Of a DNA stretch of 64,000 bases, positions 55,369 through 64,000 are shown piece after piece. The DNA is from Stenopsyche tienmushanensis (lineage: Eukaryota; Arthropoda; Insecta; Trichoptera; Stenopsychidae): the NCBI GenBank assembly GCA_008973525.1, contig WACJ01000530.1, positions 1,054,001 to 1,118,000 on the forward strand. The letters are read 5' to 3'. Numbering within the stretch: the first letter of the stretch is position 1; each line of letters starts with the position of its first letter. Position numbers and translations under genes: made by a program. The notes below the pieces were generated by a model. The model saw only the letters and a program-made list of their open reading frames with translations. It was not told the DNA's origin and did not search any database.

Positions 55369-55415
55369 TTTAAATGCAATAGTTTGTATGTCGTACCGCA
55401 GGGTCGGAGCGGATA

Positions 55416-56011
55416 TGTAGCCGGATGGATGTATGAGGATGGATGGGCATCGAACAGAAAGATTTTCTACTCTGGAGCAGCGCTTCTTAAACTTATGTAG
55501 TCCGCGGACCCCCTCTTGAGCAAAATTTCTTTTGCGGACCCCCCTCGTTAATAATTTTTTTTTGCGAAACATTTCTTGGTCAAAATAGATTGTTATACAA
55601 AGTTTTCTGTAAATAATTCGACGAAAAAATTTTTTTCAATTATAAATAAATGCTTTGTTTATATTATCGCGGATCCCAGTTTAAAAACCGCTGCTTAGAC
55701 AACCTCTTTATTAAATACTCAAGAGAGAGATCTGGCTGTGGGAAGGACGTCCTCCCGCAGCCAAGGTTAACCGACTACTCCTCCCAAATCTCACATCCCT
55801 ACACATCGCTATTTAACCGGTAACGATACACGCGCAAAAATCTTTGTCATTATTGTAGACGCAATGTGTCCGCAGCGCGACAGAAGATGGCGCTGTTAAA
55901 TTGACACATTGCGCCTAAAGAGAGACGGAAGATGTCGCCGTTAATCTGGCGAATTGCATGCGTTGCATTCGCCATTGCATTGCATGGGGATAATAATTCG
56001 CTCCTCCTACA
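55416..56011 (-). mobile_element. LTR-like repeat B8 interrupted by a hAT MITE
   Basis: On the family strand it starts TGTAGGAGGAGCGAATTAT (at 56011) and ends CCATCCGGCTACA (at 55416). The inner blocks are GGAAGGACGTCCTCCCGCAG, AACCGGTAACG and GACGCAATGTGTCCGCAGCG. A 216 bp hAT-like MITE sits between GAAAGATTTTCTACTCTGGAG and CTTAGACAACCTC. A duplicated GCATGCGTTGCATTCGCCA stretch lies near the 5' end. Confidence 0.65.
55478..55693. mobile_element. hAT-like MITE with CAGCG..TTAAACT ends
   Basis: The left end CAGCGCTTCTTAAACT and the right end, inverted, CAGCGGTTTTTAAACT bound 216 bp containing AGTCCGCGGACCCCC. CAG.GGTTCTTAAACT ends with GTCCGCGGACC are widespread in hAT MITEs of animals. The 8 bp flanks (CTCTGGAG, CTTAGACA) do not match well, suggesting age. 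Related to the element at 58599. Confidence 0.7.
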
Positions 56012-56089
56012 ATTTGTATGTTATCTATTCAACCAAGAATCCAGATGGGTGTTAGACTCCATGATGATTTACAGCCGTGGGCAACGGTT

Positions 56090-56245
56090 GAACCCCTGAG
56101 GTAATGATGTGTAGTAGTCCAGCTAACATGTTCATCCTGTGCTGCGTACCCGTAAAGGAGTGCGTGGATCTGCCGATTGAGGAAAGTTGGTGGAGTCTGT
56201 GTCAAAGGCATCTCCACTATCCTCAACAGTCTCCGTGGCATCATC
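56090..56245 (-). repeat. dispersed repeat K2
   Basis: In reverse it reads GAGGATAGTGGAGATG, GACTCCACCAACTTTCCTCA, ATCGGCAGATCCACGCAC and TACGGGTACGCAGCACAGG, aligning with 49950-50110. The second hairpin arm found in K1 is deleted. A 71-codon minus frame spans it, unrecognised. Confidence 0.5.
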
Positions 56246-57976
56246 TGCTGTCGTCATCTGCTGCAGCCCCCTTCAAACTGAGGTTGGACTCGGTGGTGGC
56301 AGTAAATCTGCGTTAGTAGTTCATTTGAATTTAGCATAGTCCTTCCTCCTCCAACGCACCTTCGGGTGCATTTAGTCTGAAATTGATCTTCCTTGCGGAA
56401 ACCTGGAACAGAACGCACAATATTCGCAGCAATAGGGTCATACATGAAAGACCCTCCACGCTCGTCTGCCATCTGTCTATTGTTTAACCAAGTCTGTATC
56501 TTCTTTATTGCGTTATCTTAGATTCCATTTCTGGCAAATTTGCTTCATCAGTATCTTCTTCCAGCAGTGATTATTGAATATCGCCAACTAGCTTAACTAG
56601 GCTTGCACGTTGAACTTAATGCCCGGTGCACACCAGGCTAGTTTTTGAGCTGGAATGGTAGACAAGTGCTAGTAATCTAGCAAGCTCTTTTTTTAAAAGC
56701 TAAAATCAACTTAAAAACGAAGCTAACATAGTTCTATTTACATATAGCTTGATGGTAATTGCTTGCTGTCTGTTAATATCTTTACGCTAAATGCATTTAG
56801 GGCGTTATTGGTTTAAGTTGGGATGTAAGTCGAAACCACGGCCAATGCGTTTAGAATCACAGAAAAGTCAGTGCTTATGCGAATATCTATTGGTAATGAG
56901 TTGGCTCGATGCGAAATTAAACGGAGCGGTCGTTTAAAATGAACCGTTTGCTGGACCGAGTGCTTGCCCTCCACCTTGTCCCCTGTACCACTTAATTTAA
57001 ATGTTGCAACTGGCATGTTATGCTTCGTTAAAAAGGGTACTTTTATCTATAAAAGCGGAATCGTGAGTGCACATGACAACTTCAATTAATTATCTTTCAC
57101 TTCATGTCCCCGCCGATGTTCTGATCCTGCATTGCGATTTCGAAAAAGCGTGTAACTCGATACCCCAGCGTCGCAAACTCGACTCTCAGTGGCATCTTTT
57201 TCGTTTTTAATGCAATTTTCATAGGCGGACAATTTCCATATTATTGCTTTCTAGCATTTGCATAGTACGCCCGAGCCTGCAGAATACCGGTTGTCGGAAT
57301 ATAGGATATCGCTTACCTATATATAGAAAATAAATTGATAGATTTGCATTCGTCGAAGTGAGCAGGTGCGAATCTCTTCGTCTATGCCACTAATGGCCAA
57401 ACATCTCATACGCACCTTTGACCGCACTACAAATGACCAAACCGCCTTGAACTGTCCATGGCTAAATGCTGGATCTCGACTCTTGTTCTCTTTTTATATT
57501 CGTATCGACCTCGGATGCTGGCAGAAGTTATTCCGCGGATCAGAAAGTTGAACATTTTCCAAATAGTCTTATTGGTTTCTGGCATTCTGGTTTGGTTGCC
57601 GAATAATCGATATTTCAACGTCGTTTACGTTTCGTTTCCGCATCGCTTGTACCGCATCCGACCTGCCACAATCCGTTTCATCTTAGGAACTCGTGTATTC
57701 AAAGCTCGTTTTAACCCTTGCGCTGCAGTACGCATCGAAATCTAAATATATATTTTTACCTTATCTCGCAAAGGCGTGTTTACTATCTAAATCCATCACA
57801 ATAATATTTATGTTTCCGCAATGATAAGATTCGACGCTTGCGCATCAACCATATAGTGGATATCTTTATAAGCTCAGAGCTTAAGCTATGAAAATATATT
57901 ATGTTATGTAATAGTGGTAGAGACCATGAGATTTTCTGCTAAAATTGTGTCTATTTTGAGATTCATATATCCACAT
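56246..57976. other. single-copy sequence; two weak frames
   Basis: A minus frame at 56813-57016 (67 codons) and a + frame at 57458-57745 (95 codons, with a hydrophobic IFQIVLLVSGILVWL segment around residues 34-48) are the most protein-like. Neither is recognised and each is overlapped by other frames. No repeats were identified. Confidence 0.3.
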
Positions 57977-57980
57977 TTAA

Positions 57981-58105
57981 CACTATCGTGGCCACATCAC
58001 ATTATCAAGAGCTTACGCTAGGGGCCGGCGACTTCCTTTTAAAAATAGTAAAAACAAACTATGTACTTAAATATTCTTGAATAAACTAAATATACGTAAA
58101 ATAAT
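57981..58105. repeat. family E left end, solo
   Basis: TTAA (57977-57980) then CACTATCGTGGCCACATCAC and GGGCCGGCGACTTCC, matching the left part of the element at 49046 for about 120 bp. The right end is absent, and repeat H follows. Confidence 0.6.
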
Positions 58106-58109
58106 ATAT

Positions 58110-58470
58110 ACACTTGGGTCTGTTTTTATGCGAATTTAAAGTTATGCGGTTTTCAAAAGTAATGGAATTTATCCCTCATTTATCTATAGAGGATTAAGCC
58201 TTTTTTACGCGAATTCGCACAAAAAAAAAAACTAAAATCAATTGCAAGTTATAATGTGAGTGTGTATAGAGCGTTGGGCGAACGGAATTGTTTTCAAATT
58301 TGGCAATTCTTAAAAGCTTAAGAATTGCATTCGTATAATTATCGAGTAAAGTAGTTTAGTTTAAAAAAACCTGAGATAAATATGTATTGTATTGTATTTT
58401 TATTTATATTATTTTTTGTAAACTTTTTTTATGCGATTTTTGGTACATTGCTTTGAAGTTATACGGTTTT
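58110..58470 (+). repeat. dispersed repeat H2
   Basis: GCGAATTTAAAGTTATGCGG, TTTTCAAAAGTAATGGAATT and, at the far side, TTATGCGATTTTTGGTACAT and GTTATACGGTTTTATACGG match H1 at 27.43 kb over a longer span. Pogo-like in sequence style; ends not defined. Confidence 0.5.
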
Positions 58471-58474
58471 ATAC

Positions 58475-58598
58475 GGACTGAATAAAATGGCCGATACACA
58501 TGCAATCGTTAGGATCCCCCCTACACTCCAGGTGCGTCAATTGTGAAATAAAAAAAATCATCCGACCACAGGAGACACTGTAACCTTACTTTCTAGAG
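58475..58598 (-). repeat. mariner 5' end, split by a MITE
   Basis: ATAAAATGGCCGATACACAT, GTTAGGATCCCCCCTAC, CCAGGTGCGTCAA and TGTAACCTTACTTTCTAGAG form the leader and terminal repeat also seen at 60.76 kb. It stops at the target site of the hAT MITE that follows. Confidence 0.6.
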
Positions 58599-58737
58599 TT
58601 GGGGTTCTTAAACTGGTATCTTTGAAAATATAAAAAAAAAACATTTATACTTGAACAAAGTATTTTCATGGAATTATTTACAGATGTTAAGATGTTCAAG
58701 AAGGGGTTCGTGGACTACATAAATTTAAGAATCGCTA
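58599..58737. mobile_element. 139 bp hAT MITE with perfect 8 bp target duplication
   Basis: TTCTAGAG occurs directly before (58591-58598) and directly after (58738-58745). The ends TTGGGGTTCTTAAACT and, inverted, TAGCGATTCTTAAATT are imperfect terminal repeats, and GGTTCGTGGACTAC relates it to the MITE at 55478. 8 bp duplication is the hAT hallmark. It lies in a mariner terminal repeat. Confidence 0.8.
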
Positions 58738-58763
58738 TTCTAGAGTATTCAAAATTTAATATA

Positions 58764-59630
58764 CGAGGTATATCCTGAAAGTAAGTGTACTAATTTAAAA
58801 AAAAAAATACAAGATATTGTCGGTACACTTGTTAATTACTTTTCAACATAATCGCCATCCCATTCAATGCATTTGGTGAGCCATGGCATAAGCTTCTTTA
58901 TGATCTAGTTGAAGAGCTCTCCCGCCAGCTCCTCCCCCCTCTTCCTGCATGCTGCTGCTTTCATGTGTTCATTCAGGGAGAGGAATGTTGATAATCTAAA
59001 GGCGATAAGTCAAAGGGAATACGGGGAGGTGCTTCAAAACACTCCAACCAAATAAGTCACAGAGCGCCTTGGTTGGTTGCTAAGGTTGTGTGAGGACAGG
59101 CGTTGTCGCACACTTCTCTCGTTAGCATATCTCTCCCTTTTGTTTTATCTCACAATGTCATCAGATATTTAAATAATAAATAAAAATAATTTAAAAATAC
59201 ACAAATTCTGAACCCCGTATCTATTATATTTCATATCGATATTCCAATTATTAGAGTCTAGGTGTAGTAAATACATCACCGGTAGGGAAAGGTCAATATA
59301 AAAATTTGAAAAACTTATTTGTGCTGTATATATGTAAACATAGATTAGGCAGTTACAGTCCCTAGGTTTCGCCTAAGCTCGCTAATTAGTAGTTGCATCA
59401 CTGTTTCCAAGCGTCCAGATTTTGGCTAGAATGTTTCGATTTAGTAGCCTTCAACGTGCTGGTGAGGTGTACGATTTCTGTTAGATAAAAAATTCTACCC
59501 CGATTTTTCGGGGATTACATTTACTAATCCCGGGACCCATAGGCATTCAACAAAGTATGGTCAACCCTTAAAAGATAAAAATAATCCACAGTCCGTTATT
59601 GTCATAGTACACTTACTTTCGGGATATGAA
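58764..59630 (-). mobile_element. deleted mariner element with both ends, carrying a nested hAT copy
   Basis: The left end TATATCCTGAAAGTAAGTGT and the right end, inverted, CATATCCCGAAAGTAAGTGT face each other. The minus strand between about 58,840 and 59,110 encodes the C-terminal half of a mariner transposase: DNACPHTTLATNQGAL, a stop, then LIWLECFEAPPRIPFDLSPL and DY, i.e. the second and third catalytic aspartates, about 36 residues apart. The N-terminal half is gone and a hAT copy (59155-59555) interrupts it. Confidence 0.8.
59155..59555 (-). mobile_element. hAT-family element, copy A14, nested in mariner
   Basis: CATCAGATATTTAAATAATA (transposase end), then the core (CATCACCGGTAGGGAAAGG), the GCATCACTGTTTCCAAGCG block and ACTAATCCCGGGACCC. 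Outer terminal repeats are not clear, so exact insertion points are uncertain. Confidence 0.7.
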
Positions 59631-60759
59631 GAGAGCAATGATTAAATATATAATATGTATCATGTTGAGATATCATACTTTAATATGAGATACGGATGTA
59701 CATGAATTAAGTATATGATGATGATATGATGTGGGGATCTCAGTCGGTTGTTTATAATTAATTTGACTTGTGAAGGGTATTCTGTGGGATGCATTTTTTT
59801 ACATTGTGCATTCGAACGCTTATCCAGGAAGATGGTTTGTATGAAAACGAACATTTTCCATGGTCGAAGGTTAATCAGCAATTGCCACATTTGTGTGTCA
59901 TTGGATGTCGGATTCGAAGAAAGCGAAGCTTGTAGTAAAATGAAATTGCACACTAATCGGCGATAAATAATTAGATTCGAATTTGAATGCATTCATGGAA
60001 GATAAGCATTGGGTAATGCGATATTGTGTACCTGCATATCCTCAGCCGGTGCACGTTTTACAAGCTATCATAATAAATGTGCAAGTGCAGTCCATCTATC
60101 AAGCTGTCACTCTGCAAGCAAACGGAAAGCTATTTAAATAAAACTCCCTATAAAATCTCATTTATCGAACACCATAAATGACCAACGGGAGAAAGTACCC
60201 ATGGCGTTTAAACGCGAAACGGCTCGTTATGAATCATAAATTGTATAAATCCCCGAGCAGATCATCCAATTTAGACTAAATTTCACAATGATAACGATAC
60301 AGCCTTGCGCGAACATAAACACCATTTAATTCACATCGTTAAATATGTAGGGCGCTACCGCAAGAATTTCGAACAAGATGACCAAACGCCCGAGAACAAT
60401 ATATTGTGAAATCATACGCGTTAGAAAATGCTCAATTACATCATGTCTTTGGTGTTAAAAATAAATTATCTTTGGTCAAAAATCTGCTGCGCAAAAGTTT
60501 GCTTTGTCTTCGCATTGTGTCAATGTTGTGTCGCATTTTAATGAACGGAGTCCCATAATAATGATAAAATATTCCAATGGCTATTTATGATCCTCGGGAT
60601 CGTTGCCAATAGTGTGATAGGCAGCGACCGAAATTCCCATTTATACAAAGCTAATTTTCGTCCCAGTCACTGTTTATACGATGCAAATCAGTAAAGTTAC
60701 AGTCTGCCGAGCTTTGAACGTTGCGGTCAATTAAAAAAAAATCGAAATTTGAATACAAA
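59631..60759. other. single-copy sequence, no gene recognised
   Basis: Unique DNA with overlapping frames of 72 (+) and 110 (-) codons at 59660-59992 that show no domain. From 60,150 to 60,700 it is rich in TAAT/ATTA and CpG words. Confidence 0.35.
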
Positions 60760-60880
60760 ACGACCTTTCCATCGGAAGAATTTACTGTGACTGAACAAAA
60801 TGGCCGCTAAACACGCGGCGCTATAAAACTGACCGTTAGGATCCCCCCCCTACACACCAGGTGCGTCAACTTTAAATATG
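60760..60880 (-). repeat. mariner leader fragment
   Basis: CCATCGGAAGAATTTACTGT, ACAAAATGGCCGCTAAACAC, GTTAGGATCCCCCCCCTAC and CCAGGTGCGTCAA match the 5' leader of relics at 46.98 and 58.49 kb. No coding part. Confidence 0.6.
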
Positions 60881-61269
60881 TGAAAAATAGTTTTTTCTTA
60901 AACACCACTGAGCGTTTCTTATATAAAATAATTTTCAAGCTTCTGGTATCTTTCTTTTGCAGCAATTATTCCGCCTCGTAAAATTCAGCGATTTTTGATT
61001 TAAAATAATCTGAAAGGGCGGTTTTCAACCCTTTTATAAAACTGAAATACATGCTGCGTCTATTCACCAAAGCTGGCCAATACTTCCAACCAAATTATTT
61101 CTTTAGAATCTTAACATAAACACAATAGCAAGCGTAAAAAGGCTCAACTCATTCCGTACTGCAATTCAGACACAGAAACGGCTGTCTTGCGTCTCGTCAT
61201 ATACTCGTGTTCTGACGTAGAGATGCGGTTACTGTTCTTAAAAAAATACTATAATTGAAAAAGTGTCTA
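60881..61269. other. single-copy sequence, no gene recognised
   Basis: AT-rich sequence with no repeat family recognised. Confidence 0.35.
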
Positions 61270-61475
61270 AATGCTACGTTATTTCCGTGATCGTACAGAT
61301 TATAGAAAATGCCGTAAAAGCCTTAAAAGAGGACCACAAGGTTTGTATGTCCAATTGGTCCGCTTTTCGGATCGATGATATGATGAATGCGCGTCTCGCG
61401 ATCGGATGCCATTCCTGGACATATCCACAGAACGATTACAAACTCTCATTATGAAACGAAGTTGTCCGAAGAACA
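61270..61475 (-). repeat. dispersed repeat C7
   Basis: Reverse copy: TTCCGTGATCGTACAG, CTTAAAAGAGGACCACAAGG, a decayed hairpin (GGTCCGCTTTTCGGATCG near 61358) and GAAACGAAGTTGTCCGAAG. The CAGGGCCG side is missing. Confidence 0.55.
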
Positions 61476-61839
61476 CACACAGCGCATGCCACAATGGACA
61501 TTCTGCACAAGCGATTTAAGGACGTAAATATCTATTCATAATATACTACAAAATATTCTTAAAATAAAATTGAGTAGATATCTCACACGCAATTATTGTA
61601 GTTATATTTACATTTTAAAATTGAGTAACTTTTTACTGCTGCTTTTGTTTATTTAATGTTTTTTATTAAATATTATAATAAAAATGTTCATCTCTATATA
61701 TGGGCAAGGTCATTTATTAAAATAACTATGGAATTATTGAGCCAGAAATTTAAGTCTCAAGAGCGACGTAAAATGTCTAGGATTGGGAGGGGGTTCACTA
61801 AAAATAATTTGTTCAAGAGGTAGTCTGCGAATGTAAATT
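61476..61839. other. single-copy AT-rich sequence
   Basis: Between two C copies in the same orientation. No gene or repeat recognised. Confidence 0.35.
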
Positions 61840-62165
61840 AGCCTTATGAGGGAGCTTCCGTGATCGTACAGATCAGAGAAGGAGAACGGAGTGGCCACAA
61901 GGTCTGTGTGTTCAACTGGTCCGCTTTTCGGACCGCTGATATGATAGATGAGCGTCCCGCGATCGGACGCAATACCCGGGAATGTCTACAGGACGATTAC
62001 GTACTTTATTTACAAACCAAGTTATTCGAAGAAGACTGGTCGGATGGGGTAAATTTTACAATCAGTTGAAAATATTGTTGTCTTTATTTTATTGCTGACA
62101 ATATAAAAACGGACAGTCAATCAACATTGATTCATGTAAAGTAGAATGGTCAAGTAAAATAAAAG
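61840..62165 (-). repeat. dispersed repeat C8
   Basis: Reverse copy: GGAGCTTCCGTGATCGTAC, GGTCCGCTTTTCGGACCG (near 61918), AGTTATTCGAAGAAGACTGG, AATATTGTTGTCTTTATTTT and ATATAAAAACGGACAG. Ends near AAGTAAAATAAAAGG. Confidence 0.6.
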
Positions 62166-62177
62166 GTTCATTTATAT

Positions 62178-62210
62178 TATACAAGCTTTATACACGCTGC
62201 GCGGTCCTGG
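62178..62210 (+). repeat. dispersed repeat J, copy 2
   Basis: Same 30-odd bases as at 8028 (ATACAAGCTTTATACACGCT, GCGCGGTCCTG). It begins right after repeat C8. Confidence 0.5.
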
Positions 62211-62369
62211 CAGAAAGTGAGTTTACATTAGAATATAGCCTGTATGTTCTTCCGTAATGGGTTAATTATATTGGGTTATTTTTCTTGCAGTATCTGGTGA
62301 AATTGAGTCGTTGGGTCATATTGCGGTCGGTCAATGTTTATGGGACTTTTTTATTACACCTTTTTTTAA

Positions 62370-62400
62370 CACTATCATGGCCCGCATCAAAGGATCAGAC
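62370..62400. repeat. family E end, solo
   Basis: TTAA (62366-62369) then CACTATCATGGCCCGCATCA, matching the inverted right end of the 49046-49465 element (CACTATCGTGGCCGCATCA). The sequence beyond does not continue clearly. Confidence 0.5.
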
Positions 62401-62494
62401 CATTGAATATATGACTTTAAAAAGATGTAGCATCAGCAGTTGCATATAATTTAATCACCGTATTCATTGATTACTAATGTTTGTGGATCATGAT

Positions 62495-63045
62495 TGGGGA
62501 ATCCAATCCTGAGCGAAAATTTCGATCCCGGGATTTCGGGATTGTATTAGACCATCCCGGAACTGGGATTTTCAATCGTTTAAGATATTACATTGATAAA
62601 TTTGATCAAACGTTACTAATAAGTCCGTTTGTTTAATATAAAAAAATATGAAGGCAAAAGAATTTTATTTATTTAAGAAAAGATAAATATACAATTCAAA
62701 AATAGATAGATCACGTTAGCTCCTGTTTTCGTATAACACCATCAATGTGACTGATAACATTTCTTTCTGGTGAGACCCGGACTAAAACTTGCAAAATTCC
62801 CGATTTCCCGACAAATTATTTATTTCCGTCGCTGCAGATGAATACTTATATACTATAATACTTTGATGTGATTCGTAATTATATTACGGAGGAATATAAA
62901 AATTCTGAAGCCCGTATCTTTTGTATTTCATATCGATATTCCCATTATTAGAGTCGATGTGTAGTAAATACATCACCGGTAAAGAAAGGTTAATGTAACA
63001 ATTTTAAAACATATATGTACTGTATATACATAGATTAGACAGTTG
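62495..63045 (-). mobile_element. hAT-family element, copy A15 with terminal repeat
   Basis: Starts TGGGGAATCCAATCCTGAG, then the palindromic ATCCCGGGATTTCGGGAT region, the AT-rich tail, a deletion removing the transposase, and the core (CATCACCGGTAAAGAAAGG) to ACATAGATTAGACAGTTG. The 5' terminal region is missing. Confidence 0.8.
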
Positions 63046-64000
63046 TCTTTTCATAGGATTTGTACAGGATATAAGGAATTTTCGGCTAAAATTTGCGCTA
63101 TCCTCTTGGCGAAACGCCGAAGAATCACGCCTTGATGAGAAGACCGCGAGCGTTGTAAATATTTTCGCAATGAATTATGTATTTATCATGACGGTAAAAA
63201 AGCTTTCTTGCATGCGTAACACAATAATGGCGTAATTTCGCTTAATGAACGCCCGAAAGACGAAGAGTAAACATTTCAATTGTCATAATCGGCATTGCTG
63301 TGCGGTTTTTACGACCGCATTCCTATGGAGTTGTGTTTATTCGAGATTTTTATATATAAATTTTTGAAGAAAAATAAAAATAAATAACGCCCGTGGAGTT
63401 ACGCAATCGAAATTTATAGTATTTGTGCGTACCTCTGCTCTTGACATTGTACTGCTTGATTCTTCCGCATTCTAATGATTATTGGCCTCCGTATTGAGGT
63501 GAAGGCCAAGATCTTCGAAGAAGATTTATTGCCATATCGAATGTCACTTTTACGCATGATGGATTTGCGATTGCACCGCGGCGACGAAAGTGTTAAACGA
63601 TTTTTATTGAAATAATCTCAGTCGGTTATCTCATTTGGTGTGATGCTGGGCGTGTAAATGTTTTACGTAGTTACATGGCATCAGCAGGTTGTTTGCCTTC
63701 AATATTGTTGTTTAACCGGGCGATTTTTTTACATGCTCGTTATAACCGATCGTCAGTTTCCTTTTATAGTTAAGACAAATATTGAAACGTGTAAATGATG
63801 TCGAGAATTTCGCTGTCGCTTTAATTTGCAATGTTTTTTATCGCATAGCGAAACATTCGACGCGATCAGAACTACTGGCTTTTTATTTGCGACCAGTTTC
63901 GCAATCGTTAGGCCGATTGTGGTCTGCGTTCGAAAACGAACGATTTGTGATCGATGGTCACCTTTTTAAGGTCACATCGACATATGATCGAAATAGCCAT
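63046..64000. other. single-copy sequence, no gene recognised
   Basis: CpG-containing unique DNA with many TAAT/CGATC words. No coding frame of note, repeat family or RNA gene. Confidence 0.4.

Overview
The window looks like gene-poor, repeat-rich DNA from an insect (arthropod) nuclear genome. Base composition is AT-rich and CpG is not visibly depleted. The only protein homology I can read by eye is to transposases: hAT C-terminal dimerisation domains and mariner helix-turn-helix and DDD fragments. No open frame is longer than about 180 codons, and I recognised no host gene, tRNA or rRNA. The species and order cannot be fixed from what is visible.

The repeats fall into recurring families. 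Family A is a hAT family, with at least 16 copies plus fragments and terminal repeats close to TAGGGAATCCAATCCCGA. Family B is a roughly 345 bp LTR-like sequence (TGTAG...CTACA) with an internal AATAAA. Family C is an unclassified dispersed repeat of about 0.4-0.5 kb with the end CAGGGCCGTAA and a conserved 19-base hairpin. Family D is a GC-rich unclassified repeat. Elements flanked by TTAA (piggyBac-like by target site) form families E and F and two singletons. Family G is a TA-flanked pogo/Tc1-like MITE. Family H resembles pogo ends. Mariner transposase debris is scattered throughout. A SINE-like family M, a paired repeat K with hairpins and an 86 bp tandem duplication complete the inventory.

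Layout: 0.5-2.4 kb is a hAT/mariner/LTR cluster. About 2.4-9.8 kb is mostly single-copy, with a cluster of GACGTATATATACGTC palindromes at 7.1-7.7 kb. 9.8-14.1 kb has D, hAT, mariner and LTR pieces. 14.1-17.1 kb is single-copy. 17.1-25.3 kb is dense in hAT, C, G, LTR and TTAA elements. 25.3-27.4 kb is a CpG-rich stretch with a TATA motif and 5'-UTR-like sequence, the best candidate for host transcription. 27.4-37.2 kb is repeat-dense, with a 1.5 kb hAT relic broken by a TTAA insertion and an LTR nested in a G element. 37.2-40 kb is largely single-copy. 40-47 kb holds C, hAT, LTR, mariner and a 1.4 kb inverted-repeat structure. 47-55 kb is mainly single-copy, with E/D, K and hAT elements. 55-59.6 kb is a nested transposon cluster. 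59.6-64 kb is single-copy sequence with C and hAT copies.

The elements do not form a gene system. What they record is a history of insertions: several nestings can be ordered by exact breakpoints (TTAA element into hAT, LTR into G, hAT MITE into a mariner end with a perfect 8 bp duplication, hAT into mariner). The single-copy islands between them are rich in TAAT/ATTA words and may be intergenic or intronic regulatory DNA, but that is inference.
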